Below are positions 8,905 to 16,797 of a stretch of 64,000 nucleotides of DNA, one piece after another (the stretch's first letter is position 1; every line of letters begins with the position of its first letter). Source of the stretch: Mesorhizobium sp. B2-1-8. Its GTDB lineage: Bacteria; Pseudomonadota; Alphaproteobacteria; Rhizobiales; Rhizobiaceae. Both the position numbers and the translations under genes were made by a program. The stretch lies in contig NZ_CP083952.1 of the NCBI RefSeq assembly GCF_006442545.2, positions 1,116,001-1,180,000 of the forward strand, in the 5' to 3' direction. The notes below the pieces were generated by a model. The model ran no database searches. It was given only the letters and a program-made list of their open reading frames with translations, and had not been told where the DNA came from.

Positions 8905-9249
8905 TCAGCGGATCATGTAGACCTTCTTGATGGTCTCATGGACCGTGCAGACGCCTTTCCAGTCCTGCGGAAAGAACGCCGCCGTGTCCGGCTCTATCTC
9001 GATGACCTCACCGGATTCATGCACATAGGTGCAGCGGCCTTCGAGGAAGTGGCAGAACTCGTCGCGGGTGACGTGGCAGTGCCACTTGCCCGGGGTGCAG
9101 ACCCAGAGGCCGCATTCGGAACGGCCTTCCGGCCCCTTGTAGAGCAGCTTGCCCGACGTGTGGGATTGCCCCTCGATCATCGTCGGGATGACGCCCCAGT
9201 CTACAAGGTCCGTGACGGAAAGCGGCGATTGCATGATTGGCGTGGTCAT
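8905..9249 (-). CDS. Cupin domain-containing protein (DUF861/cupin_3 type), copy 1
   Basis: 114 aa, a single small beta-barrel of the cupin_3 family. The core is ECGLWVCTPGKWHCHV, then DEFCHFLEGRCTYV and the C-terminal FFPQDWKGVCTVHETIKKVYM. It is the third of three homologous cupins in a row (this one, 9272 and 9642), all on the minus strand and all 110-120 aa. Such cupins often accompany gamma-glutamylputrescine-type oxidases, but their catalytic role is not settled. Only 14 bp separate it from the aldehyde dehydrogenase gene. Confidence 0.8.
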   Translation of the reverse strand: MTTPIMQSPLSVTDLVDWGVIPTMIEGQSHTSGKLLYKGPEGRSECGLWVCTPGKWHCHVTRDEFCHFLEGRCTYVHESGEVIEIEPDTAAFFPQDWKGVCTVHETIKKVYMIR

Positions 9250-9271
9250 TTGGATTTCCCTGGTAAAGTGC

Positions 9272-9613
9272 TCACCGGCACATGAAGGCCTTGGTCAGCG
9301 TTTGCGTGATGATGGAGATGCCTGTCCAGCCGGCGGGGAAGAAGACGAGCGTGCCGGCTCCAACCGGGATGTCTTCGCCATCGTCCCTGACATAACTGCC
9401 GCGCCCCGACAGGAAATGACAGAACTCGTCGGCGGCAAAGGTCACCTTGCGGGTGCCCGGCGGGCACGACCACAGGCCGCACTCGCTCGATCCGTCAGGA
9501 TTTTTCGAGAGGATCTTGCCTGAGGCCCGCGGCGCGCCGGCGAGCGTGTTGGCGCCCGCGCCCCAATCCTCCAGCTCCACGGTCGAGGCATCAGGCCAAT
9601 GCGGTGTCGACAT
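9272..9613 (-). CDS. Cupin domain-containing protein (cupin_3 type), copy 2
   Basis: 113 aa. The chosen ATG at 9613 gives MSTPHWPDASTVELEDWG, which aligns with the N-termini of the two neighbouring cupins; a longer frame to 9676 would add 21 residues that overlap the upstream cupin gene. The core ECGLWSCPPGTRKVTF and DEFCHFLSGRGSYV matches copy 1, while the end (ISIITQTLTKAFMCR) is more diverged. Confidence 0.75.
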   Translation of the reverse strand: MSTPHWPDASTVELEDWGAGANTLAGAPRASGKILSKNPDGSSECGLWSCPPGTRKVTFAADEFCHFLSGRGSYVRDDGEDIPVGAGTLVFFPAGWTGISIITQTLTKAFMCR

Positions 9614-9641
9614 ATCTTGCTCCCATGCGGCTGATTCTTGC

Positions 9642-9992
9642 TCAGGCCAGCATGTAGACGTTGCGCATGGTCTCATGCACGGTGCATTCGCCCGTCCAGT
9701 CGGCGTGAAACATGACCACGCTTCCCCTGGAGACTTCTATCACCTCGCCGACATCCGACCGGTAGGTCGCACGGCCGGCGACGAAGTGGCACAGTTCGTC
9801 GCGCGGGATCGAGAGGCGCCAGCGGCCTGGCGTGCAGACCCATATGCCGGATTCCGGCTGATTGTTGGGACCTTTGTGCACGAGCTTGCCGGTGGAGTGG
9901 GAGGTGCCGGACAGGGCGTCAGGTTGAGTGCCCCAGTCGACGAGATCGGTGCGGGTCGAGGCTTGGCGGAGGTGCGGGGCGGAGGAGGTCAG
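9642..9992 (-). CDS. Cupin domain-containing protein (cupin_3 type), copy 3, no canonical start
   Basis: The homologous frame is open from 10013 to 9642. Similarity to copy 1 begins at TDLVDWGTQPDALSG, well upstream of the first usual start codon (GTG at 9881), so starting at 9881 would cut off about a third of the domain. No in-frame ATG, GTG or TTG exists upstream. A CTG at 9992 has GGAG seven bases before it and gives 116 aa, the same size as its neighbours, so I propose it. An ATG at 10003 is out of frame. Either a rare CTG start or a gene that lost its start. Confidence 0.6.
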   Translation of the reverse strand: MTSSAPHLRQASTRTDLVDWGTQPDALSGTSHSTGKLVHKGPNNQPESGIWVCTPGRWRLSIPRDELCHFVAGRATYRSDVGEVIEVSRGSVVMFHADWTGECTVHETMRNVYMLA

Positions 9993-10042
9993 GAGCGGGC
10001 TCCATAGTTGTGCTCACCCCGGATTCGTCGCCGTTCTACGAG

Positions 10043-10200
10043 GCCCCCCTCTGTCCTGCCGGACATCTCCCCCTCAAGGGGGGAGATTGGCAGCTTCGCG
10101 GCCGGTTCTCCCTTGGCGATCTTGGTGATTGGCGAAAGCCGGGACGACATCCGATCTCCCCCCTTGAGGGGGAGATGTCCGGCAGGACAGAGGGGGGCGC
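10043..10200. repeat. Palindromic intergenic repeat, family A, full copy
   Basis: About 158 bp. The outer arms begin CCCCCCTCTGTCCTGCCGG and end with the reverse complement CCGGCAGGACAGAGGGGGG. Inside each arm a second hairpin, CTCCCCCTCAAGGGGGGAG, is present. The centre is variable but keeps GATTGGCGAAA. Near-identical full copies lie at 20790 and 50462 and partial ones at 44270, 56318 and 56457. Confidence 0.85.
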
Positions 10201-10224
10201 CTGGGCTCGGCATTGCAATTCCAA

Positions 10225-11499
10225 TCACAGCAACCCCTCCAACAAACCCGCCGCCTTCTCAGGCCCATTCTGCGCCTGCATCTGTGCCGACGTCTTCGCT
10301 AGCCTCGCCTTCATCTTCGGATCGGTCAGGCAGGCTTCGATCTTTGCGACCAGTTCGACATCCGTCCAATCATAGCGCGGCATGCCGAAGCCGTGGCCGG
10401 TTTCCTCGACGCGGGTGGCGTTGTCGTGGCCGTCCCAGACATAGGGCATGATGATGGCCGGCTTGCCGAAATAGAGGCACTCGGTGAACGAGTTGTTGCC
10501 GCCATGGTGGATGACCGCATCGACCTGCGGGATCACCGAAGGCTGCGGGAACCAGCCGTCGACGATGACGTTGCCGGGCACGTCGGTGTACTGGTCCTTG
10601 TAGCCGCCGACATTGACCAGCGCGCGATAGCGCGTCTTGCCCAGTGTCGCGATGATCCGCTTCAAAAGCTCGACGTCGCCGGCTCCCAGGCTGCCGAAGG
10701 AGACGTAGAGCAGCGGACCGTCATTGTTCTCGGGGAAAGTCGGCACCGTGTAGGGTTTTTCCTGCCGCACGCAGCCTTCGAGGTACTGGAATTTCGCCGG
10801 GTCGAGCTGGTGGGTGCGCTTGAACTTTGCCGCCTCGGGATAGAGCAGCAGATTCAAGTACGGCGAGGGCTCGAAGAACAGGCCGATCGGATAGGCTGCC
10901 TCATCGTTGGCGGTGAGGAATGCATTGAAGTCGTCGTGGATCGGCTTGATCACCGCGTTGAAATGGTCGCGGTAGCGCCGGTGTCCGGCGTGGTCGTTTT
11001 CGCCGCAACCGGAGAGATGCGGCGGGATGCCGTCGTCCTCGATCTCGTTTTCCGAGCAGGAGATGACGCGCACCCAGGGCTTGCCGAACTGCTTGATCGC
11101 CGGGAACAGGATGACGTTGTCGACACAGATCACATCCGGCTTTGTGGCGGAAAGCACGCGTGGCAGGTCCTTCTGCGCCCATTTGGCGCTGTCGACGATC
11201 GCCGTCCAGCAGTCCTTGACGTAATTGTCGACCTGGTCGTAGGGCGATTTGCGGAAGTTCGGGATGTGGCCGTTGATGAAATCCTCCCAGAACTTGGCCA
11301 TCTGCTCGGGTGGCATCGGTTCGGAGAGGTTCACCGGATGCGCCTCGAAGCCATAGCCCTTGTAGACGCCAATAAAACCGGGGTCGGACAGGAACACCGC
11401 TTTGTGCCCGCGCGCCTCGACGGCTTGCGCGATGCCGACGGAATTCAACGCTGGGCCGTAGGCGGCTTCGGGAAAAAACGCGATCGTCTTCTGCGCCAT
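10225..11499 (-). CDS. UDP-glycosyltransferase-like protein (MGT/GT1 type), copy 1
   Basis: 424 aa. The ATG at 11499 has GGAGGA upstream. The GT-B fold is recognisable: N-terminal KTIAFFPEAAYGPALNSVGI, a linker with DGPLLYVSFGSLGAGD, and the C-terminal donor-binding block GWFPQPSVIPQVDAVIHHGG, then NNSFTECLYFGKPAIIMP and WDGHDNA. This is the macrolide/UDP-glucuronosyltransferase-like family. It follows the importer ATPase gene by 16 bp, so it belongs to the importer operon, which is unusual. A clear paralogue is encoded at 16798 on the other arm. Sugar donor and acceptor are unknown. Confidence 0.85.
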   Translation of the reverse strand: MAQKTIAFFPEAAYGPALNSVGIAQAVEARGHKAVFLSDPGFIGVYKGYGFEAHPVNLSEPMPPEQMAKFWEDFINGHIPNFRKSPYDQVDNYVKDCWTAIVDSAKWAQKDLPRVLSATKPDVICVDNVILFPAIKQFGKPWVRVISCSENEIEDDGIPPHLSGCGENDHAGHRRYRDHFNAVIKPIHDDFNAFLTANDEAAYPIGLFFEPSPYLNLLLYPEAAKFKRTHQLDPAKFQYLEGCVRQEKPYTVPTFPENNDGPLLYVSFGSLGAGDVELLKRIIATLGKTRYRALVNVGGYKDQYTDVPGNVIVDGWFPQPSVIPQVDAVIHHGGNNSFTECLYFGKPAIIMPYVWDGHDNATRVEETGHGFGMPRYDWTDVELVAKIEACLTDPKMKARLAKTSAQMQAQNGPEKAAGLLEGLL

Positions 11500-11515
11500 C
11501 AGGCTGTTCCTCCAA

Positions 11516-12601
11516 TCATTCTGCGAAAATTCTGACATCGGCGGCGTCCCAGCCGAGTTCGACCTCATCGCCCGACGAGACCGGCCGGCGGTCTGCGGCG
11601 TCGGCGGTTACACGCACTAGGAACGGCTTTGGCGACAGCGGCGTTCGGACATGCAGCTGCAGGTCGAGCCCCTGATAGGCCAGTGCCTCGACCGTGCCAG
11701 TGGTGCGGTTGGCGGCTTGCGCCTCTGGGAACACCTCTGGGAACAGCCGGACGCGTTCGGGCCTGACCGACGCCACTGCCGATGCTCCCGGCGTGAGCGC
11801 GGTGGGAACCTTGCCGGCAATGCGCGCGCCATTCACCGCCACGACGCCATCGGCTGACGCCTTGCCTGGGACAAAATTCATCACGCCGATGAAGTCGGCG
11901 ACAAAACGGTCGGCCGGATGTTCGTAGACCGCATGCGGCGTGTCGCATTGCAGCAGCTTGCCATCCCTGAGCACCGCCATGCGGTCGGCCATGACAAGCG
12001 ATTCCTCCTGGTCATGGGTGACGATGACGAAGGTGATGCCGACCTCGTGCTGCAGGCGTTTCAGTTCCAGCTGCATGGCGCCGCGCAGTTTCTTGTCGAG
12101 CGCGCCGAGCGGCTCGTCGAGCAGCAGCAGGCGGGGCCGTTTGACCAGCGCGCGGGCGAGTGCCACGCGCTGCTTCTGGCCGCCCGACAAATGCTCCGGC
12201 TTGCGATCGGCGAAGGCGACGAGTTCAGTTGTCGCCAGTATGGCATCGACGCGCGAGCGGATTTCGGCAGCGGGCAAATGCTCCATCTCCAGCCCATAGG
12301 AGACATTCGCCCGCACGCTCATATGCGGGAACAGCGCGTAGGACTGGAACATCAAATTGACCGGCCGCCTGTTGGGCGGGGTCCTGGCGATGTCCTTGCC
12401 GTCAAGCAGGATGCGCCCGTCGTTCGGCGTCTCGAAGCCGGCCAGCATGCGCAGCAGCGTGGTCTTGCCGCAGCCCGAAGGGCCGAGCAAAGCGAAGAAC
12501 TCGTTCTCGCGGATATCCAGCGAGATGCCGTCGACGGCGGTGACCCGGCCGAAATTCTTCGACACATGATCTATGGCCAGCAGCGTGCGCGGTTCGCTCA
12601 T
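11516..12601 (-). CDS. Spermidine/putrescine-type ABC importer ATPase (PotA type)
   Basis: 361 aa. Walker A GPSGCGKTT, signature LSGGQKQRVALARAL, Walker B LLLLDEPLGALD and THDQEES are all intact, followed by a C-terminal TOBE region (RPERVRLFPEV, then VEALAYQGLDLQLHV). ATG 12601 overlaps the stop of the permease gene (ATGA), giving tight coupling. It energises the importer encoded at 12598-15616, the second polyamine-type importer in the window. Confidence 0.9.
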   Translation of the reverse strand: MSEPRTLLAIDHVSKNFGRVTAVDGISLDIRENEFFALLGPSGCGKTTLLRMLAGFETPNDGRILLDGKDIARTPPNRRPVNLMFQSYALFPHMSVRANVSYGLEMEHLPAAEIRSRVDAILATTELVAFADRKPEHLSGGQKQRVALARALVKRPRLLLLDEPLGALDKKLRGAMQLELKRLQHEVGITFVIVTHDQEESLVMADRMAVLRDGKLLQCDTPHAVYEHPADRFVADFIGVMNFVPGKASADGVVAVNGARIAGKVPTALTPGASAVASVRPERVRLFPEVFPEAQAANRTTGTVEALAYQGLDLQLHVRTPLSPKPFLVRVTADAADRRPVSSGDEVELGWDAADVRIFAE

Positions 12602-13392
12602 TGGCCGATCATTCCCCGGTTGAGCCGCTGGGACAGGGTCAGAGCGGCGATCGAGACCGTCATGACGATGGTTGCCAGCGCATTGATCTCCGGCGTGATG
12701 CCGAAGCGGATCATGGCGTAGATCTGCATCGGCAGCGTCGTCGAGGCACGGCCGGCGCCCGATGTGAAGAAGGCGATGATGAACTCGTCGACCGAAAGCG
12801 TGAAGGCGAGTAGCGCGCCGGCGATGACAGCCGGCAGGATCACCGGCAGTGTCACCCGCCGGAAGGTGGTGAACGGGGAGGCGCCGAGGTCGGTGGAGGC
12901 CTCGACGATCGACCAGTCGAAGCTTTTCAGCCGCGCACGCACCACCGAGCAGACGAAGGCAAGGTTGAACACGACATGGGCGAGGATGATGGTGTGCAGG
13001 CCCATGGTGAGGTTGAGCATCGAAAAGAACGACAAGAGCGCGATCGCCAGCACGATGTCGGGAATGATCATCGGCGCGAAGATCAGCGCTTCGAGTCCCT
13101 TGCCATCTTGCCGGCGCATCTCGATGCCGATCGCCAACAAGGTGCCGAGCAAGGTCGCGATGGCAGTCGAGACCAGCGCCACGATCAGCGTGTTGAGCGC
13201 GGCGGAGAGGATGGCGGAATTGCCGGCCAGCGAGACGTACCATTTCAAGGAAAAGCCGGACCATGCCGTCGGCAATCCGCCTTCGTTGAAGGACAGCGCC
13301 ACAAGCACCGCGATCGGGATGTAGAGGAAGGCGAAGACGAGGCTCAACACGAGCCAAAGCGTGCGCCGCGTGGCTGGCGAGCGTTCAGCCAT
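12598..13392 (-). CDS. ABC transporter permease, PotC type
   Basis: 264 aa with about six membrane segments from LVLSLVFAFLYIPIAVLVAL. The EAA loop reads IVEASTDLGASPFTTFRRVTLP. ATG 13392 overlaps the stop of the upstream permease at 13385 by 8 bp; a start nine codons further upstream (13419) is possible but would overlap more. Confidence 0.85.
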   Translation of the reverse strand: MAERSPATRRTLWLVLSLVFAFLYIPIAVLVALSFNEGGLPTAWSGFSLKWYVSLAGNSAILSAALNTLIVALVSTAIATLLGTLLAIGIEMRRQDGKGLEALIFAPMIIPDIVLAIALLSFFSMLNLTMGLHTIILAHVVFNLAFVCSVVRARLKSFDWSIVEASTDLGASPFTTFRRVTLPVILPAVIAGALLAFTLSVDEFIIAFFTSGAGRASTTLPMQIYAMIRFGITPEINALATIVMTVSIAALTLSQRLNRGMIGQ

Positions 13393-14257
13393 TCGCGTTG
13401 CCCTCGGCTTCTTCCACATGGCCAGAGGCGCGATTGGCGGCGAGCGCCTGCGCCATCAGTACCAACAACATGATGGCGATCAGCGCCATCGCCAGGGCCG
13501 CGCCGAACGGCCAGTCATTGGCGGTCAGGAACTGGTCGTAGACGAGATTGCCGATCATCTGGAAACGGCCGCCGCCGAGCAGCGCCGGGGTGACGAAATT
13601 GCCGATCGACAGCACGAAGACGAAGACGGCGCCGGCGGCGATGCCGGGCACGGTCAGCGGCAGAATGACACGACGAAACGTCGTCATGGCCGACGCGCCA
13701 AGATCGCGCGAGGCTTCGGCGAGTTCCGGATTGAGCCGCGACAAAGGTGCGTAGCAGGCGAGGATGACGAAGGGCAAATAGTTGTAGACCAGGCCGGCGA
13801 TGACGGCGCCTTCGGTGTAGAGCATCGAGGGCGGCTCACCGGTATAGCCGAACCAGCGCAGGAGCTGGGTGACAAGCCCTTCGCGGTTGAGCAGCACGAT
13901 CCAGGCGTAGGTGCGGATCAGATAGTTGGACCAGAACGGCAGCACGGCGAAGAACAGGAACACCGGCTGCCAGCGGCGCGGGGCGGCCGCGATCGCATAG
14001 GCGGCGGCATAGCCGATCACCACCGCGATCAGCGTGGCGGTGCCGGCAATGCGCGCCGAGTTGAGGAAGATGCCGGCATAGAGCGGGTCGAAGACCAGCC
14101 CGAAATTCTCCAGCGTGAAGGTGTAGTCGATGCCGCCATAGATGCCGCGCCGGAAAAAAGCGAGCGCCAGCACCAGCGCGCACGGCACCACCATCAGCGC
14201 GGTCAACCAGACCAGCGCCGGGGCCATCAGCAGGGTGGAGCGGGAGGGTCGCGTCAT
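13385..14257 (-). CDS. ABC transporter permease, PotB type
   Basis: 290 aa, membrane segments beginning LLMAPALVWLTALMVVPCAL. The EAA loop reads LAEASRDLGASAMTTFRRVILP. The ATG at 14257 is chosen because residues upstream of it come from the repeat at 14286-14519. That repeat separates this gene from the binding-protein gene at 14552. Confidence 0.85.
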   Translation of the reverse strand: MTRPSRSTLLMAPALVWLTALMVVPCALVLALAFFRRGIYGGIDYTFTLENFGLVFDPLYAGIFLNSARIAGTATLIAVVIGYAAAYAIAAAPRRWQPVFLFFAVLPFWSNYLIRTYAWIVLLNREGLVTQLLRWFGYTGEPPSMLYTEGAVIAGLVYNYLPFVILACYAPLSRLNPELAEASRDLGASAMTTFRRVILPLTVPGIAAGAVFVFVLSIGNFVTPALLGGGRFQMIGNLVYDQFLTANDWPFGAALAMALIAIMLLVLMAQALAANRASGHVEEAEGNANG

Positions 14258-14285
14258 GCCGCAATCCCGTTGCTGGCCCGCAAGA

Positions 14286-14519
14286 ACCCCCTCACCCGGA
14301 TTGCCAACCGAATTGCGAAGAGCAATTCGGGGCAATGCGACCTCTCCCCGAGGGGAGAGGAGGTCACCAGCGCTGGCGCCAGCCTCTTCTCCCCGCCGGG
14401 GAGAAGGTGGCCGCGCAGCGGCCGGATGAGCGGGCGCTGCGCTGGCGATTGGCGAAAGGCCGCAAGCCGGTGGATCTCCTCATCACAGGGGGAGACAGAC
14501 GGCAGGCCAGAGGGGGGCG
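14286..14519. repeat. Mosaic palindromic repeat (family D left part, family A-like right part)
   Basis: The left part holds two hairpins, CCTCTCCCCGAGGGGAGAGG and CTTCTCCCCGCCGGGGAGAAG, followed by GCCGCGCAGCGGC. The right part has GATTGGCGAAAG and ends GGCAGGCCAGAGGGGGGCG, a diverged right half of family A. It lies between the binding-protein and permease genes of one importer operon and could act as an mRNA processing or attenuation element. Confidence 0.65.
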
Positions 14520-14551
14520 TGAAGGAACGCAAGCTCTAATTCCAGAAGTGC

Positions 14552-15616
14552 CTACTGCGCGGCCTTGATCTCGCTGACGATCTTCGAATAGTCGCGCTGG
14601 GCTTCGCCGACGTCACGCAACTGCTCGAACTTGACGAGGTCGGCCACCGGCATCGCCATGTTGGGGAATTTCGCCAGGAAGTCGGTCGGCAGGCTTTCCA
14701 TGGCCGGCTTGTTCGGCACCTTGTAGTCGATGTTCTGGGCCGCCCAGGCGTGGTTCTTGGCGTCGAGCATGAAGTTGATGAACTGGAAGGCTGCATCCTT
14801 ATGCTCGGATGCCTTCATCACCACCATCGTGTCGACCCAGAGATCCGAACCTTCCTTGGGAATGACGTATTTGATCTCGGGCTTGTCGGCGATGCCGTAA
14901 TTGCACCAGCCGTCCCAGGCCTGCACCATCAGCGCTTCGCCCGAGACCAGCTTCGAATAGAAGGTGGTGTCGTCATAGGCGAGCAGGGTTTTCTTGGCCG
15001 AGATCAAGAGGTCCTTGACCTCAGCCATCTTGGCCGGGTCGGTCTCGTTGACGGAGAACCCCTTGTCGAGCTGGCCGGCGGCGAGCAGCCAGCGGTCGGT
15101 CGCCAGCATAGTGGTCTTGCCCTTCAGCTCGTCCGACGGCGCCAGCAGGTCGCTCCAGCTTGTCGGCGCGGTCTTGACCAGATCCGAGCGGTAGCAGAGG
15201 CCGGTCGTGCCCCAGGTATAAGGCACGGAGAAAGTGTTGCCGACATCATGCGGCAGCTTGGTCGCTTCCGGGTAGAGGTTGGCGAGGTTGGGGATCTTGG
15301 CATGGTCCATCGGCTCGGTCAGGCCGAGCTTGTTCAGCACCTCGGCGAAGGGCGAGGAGACGAAGACCACGTCATAGCCCTTGCCGCCGGCGGCAATCAG
15401 CTTGCCCATGATCTCTTCATTGGTGGCGTGCACCACGACTTCGCCGGAGACGCCCGTCGCCGTCTTGAAGGCGGCCATGGCATCGGGCGCCATGTAGCCG
15501 TCCCAATTGGAGATGACGAGGCCGGCGGCTATCGCCGGCGCGGACAGCGCCACGACAAACCCCAGGGCGATCGAAGGCATTCTCAGCGCATGGCGCCGCA
15601 GGCTGGTTGCAGTCAT
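14552..15616 (-). CDS. ABC transporter periplasmic binding protein, PotD type
   Basis: 354 aa. ATG 15616 has GGGAGT upstream and is followed by a Sec signal peptide (ALRMPSIALGFVVALSAPAIA). The mature part begins LVISNWDGYMAPDAMAAF, the classic PotD/PotF opening, with VHATNEEIMGKL shortly after. No twin-arginine motif, unlike the binding protein at 2464. First gene of the minus-strand arm (binding protein, two permeases, ATPase, glycosyltransferase) and divergent from the GntR-type regulator. Confidence 0.9.
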   Translation of the reverse strand: MTATSLRRHALRMPSIALGFVVALSAPAIAAGLVISNWDGYMAPDAMAAFKTATGVSGEVVVHATNEEIMGKLIAAGGKGYDVVFVSSPFAEVLNKLGLTEPMDHAKIPNLANLYPEATKLPHDVGNTFSVPYTWGTTGLCYRSDLVKTAPTSWSDLLAPSDELKGKTTMLATDRWLLAAGQLDKGFSVNETDPAKMAEVKDLLISAKKTLLAYDDTTFYSKLVSGEALMVQAWDGWCNYGIADKPEIKYVIPKEGSDLWVDTMVVMKASEHKDAAFQFINFMLDAKNHAWAAQNIDYKVPNKPAMESLPTDFLAKFPNMAMPVADLVKFEQLRDVGEAQRDYSKIVSEIKAAQ

Positions 15617-15848
15617 GGCGGACTCCCATTCCGGTTGGTTCGTCGAATTCGTTCTGGACCCGCGCGACATGCGCCGCCGCATCGATCCCGTTCCCTCGGT
15701 CTTTTTATCGCCGATTGTGCCGACAGTACTATTGCAGAAAAAAGTACGTCAATCCATAATTTGTCAACCGGCCGAGGAATCTGGCCGATTGCGCTGGAAA
15801 GGCCGATCGGTCAAACCAGTGCCGTCACGTCCGTTCACGAGCACAGTC

Positions 15849-16787
15849 ATGCAAACCGCAGCCCGACGACCTCGCACCAATCATCTCGATCTGGCCCAGC
15901 GCATCCTGGATGTGGCGCGCCAGCGCGGCTTCGCGCCCGGCACACGCCTGCCCGAGCAGCAGATCGCCTCGCTCTGCAATGTCTCACGCACTCCGGTACG
16001 GGCGGCGCTCAGCCTGCTCGCGGAACAGGGTGTCGTGCGCTGGGAGGCCGACACCGGTTATGTCATGGCGATCGACCTCGCCGCACAGCCGGCGATATCA
16101 GCCGAATTGCCCGCCGCCGAGGAAGACGAGCTTGCCGAAGCCATCCTGCGCGACCGGTCGGCCCGGCGCCTGGACCAGACGGTGACCGTCGCCGGGTTGA
16201 TGCGACGGTACAGTGCCGAGAGAAAGACGGTATTAAAATCGCTTAATAAACTGACGGAAGAAAACCTTCTCGATCGGGCGCCGGGTCAATCCTGGCTGTT
16301 CCGCCGCGCACCGGACGATCCGGAGGTGCAAGGCGAAAGCTACGAGTTCCGGCTTTTGCTGGAGCCGGCGGCCATCCTGACACCTGGCTTCCAGCTGGAT
16401 GGGGCGCGCGCCGCGATGTTGCGCCAGGGCATGGAGGCGCTGTCGGCGCTGCCCGACGCCGCGTTCGATACGCGCGAGTTCCAGCGGCTCGACATCGATT
16501 TCCACGGCATGATCGCCGAGGGCTGCGCCAACCGCTTCGTCGCCGACGCGCTGGCCGATCATCTCAGGCTGCGGCGGCTTCCCGGCATCTATGCCGGCGT
16601 CAACGTCTTCCGGCTGAAGCAATCACTGCGCGAGCACCTGAACATACTCGACCATCTCGAAAGCCGGCAGTATGAGGTTGCTGCCGATCTGCTTCGCATT
16701 CACCTGCGGCTCTCCCGCAGCCAGCGACCGCAGGCGGCCAGCCGCGGCGCCCCCGCGCTGTTCGGCATGATCAGCCGGCCCGAATGA
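15849..16787 (+). CDS. GntR family regulator with two winged-helix domains
   Basis: 312 aa from ATG 15849. Residues about 13-70 are a GntR-type winged helix (LPEQQIASLCNVSRTPVRAA, then LLAEQGVVRW). A second winged-helix-like segment follows at about residues 104-152 (TVTVAGLMRRYSAERKTVLK, then LNKLTEENLLDRAPG). The C-terminal third is an FCD-like helical effector domain (FHGMIAEGCANRFVADALADHL). It sits between the two arms of the amine locus and is followed by a glycosyltransferase gene only 10 bp away, so it probably controls both arms. The inducer is unknown. Confidence 0.8.
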   Translation: MQTAARRPRTNHLDLAQRILDVARQRGFAPGTRLPEQQIASLCNVSRTPVRAALSLLAEQGVVRWEADTGYVMAIDLAAQPAISAELPAAEEDELAEAILRDRSARRLDQTVTVAGLMRRYSAERKTVLKSLNKLTEENLLDRAPGQSWLFRRAPDDPEVQGESYEFRLLLEPAAILTPGFQLDGARAAMLRQGMEALSALPDAAFDTREFQRLDIDFHGMIAEGCANRFVADALADHLRLRRLPGIYAGVNVFRLKQSLREHLNILDHLESRQYEVAADLLRIHLRLSRSQRPQAASRGAPALFGMISRPE

Positions 16788-16797
16788 AGAGGATTAA

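Noticed and set aside
7763..8920. 385-aa plus-strand frame across the aldehyde dehydrogenase gene
   Set aside because: Aldehyde dehydrogenase active-site residues are all on the minus strand; the plus frame is its shadow.
10043..10200. CRISPR or attenuator from the repeated hairpins
   Set aside because: The same element recurs at unlinked places as one palindromic unit, and has no leader peptide or spacer pattern.
10393..11535. 380-aa plus-strand frame across glycosyltransferase copy 1
   Set aside because: Antisense to a full glycosyltransferase; no motifs and no ribosome binding site.
15617..15848. TTGACA at 15762-15767 (minus strand) as a -35 box for the binding-protein gene
   Set aside because: No acceptable -10 sequence lies at 16-18 bp spacing, so I did not call a promoter.
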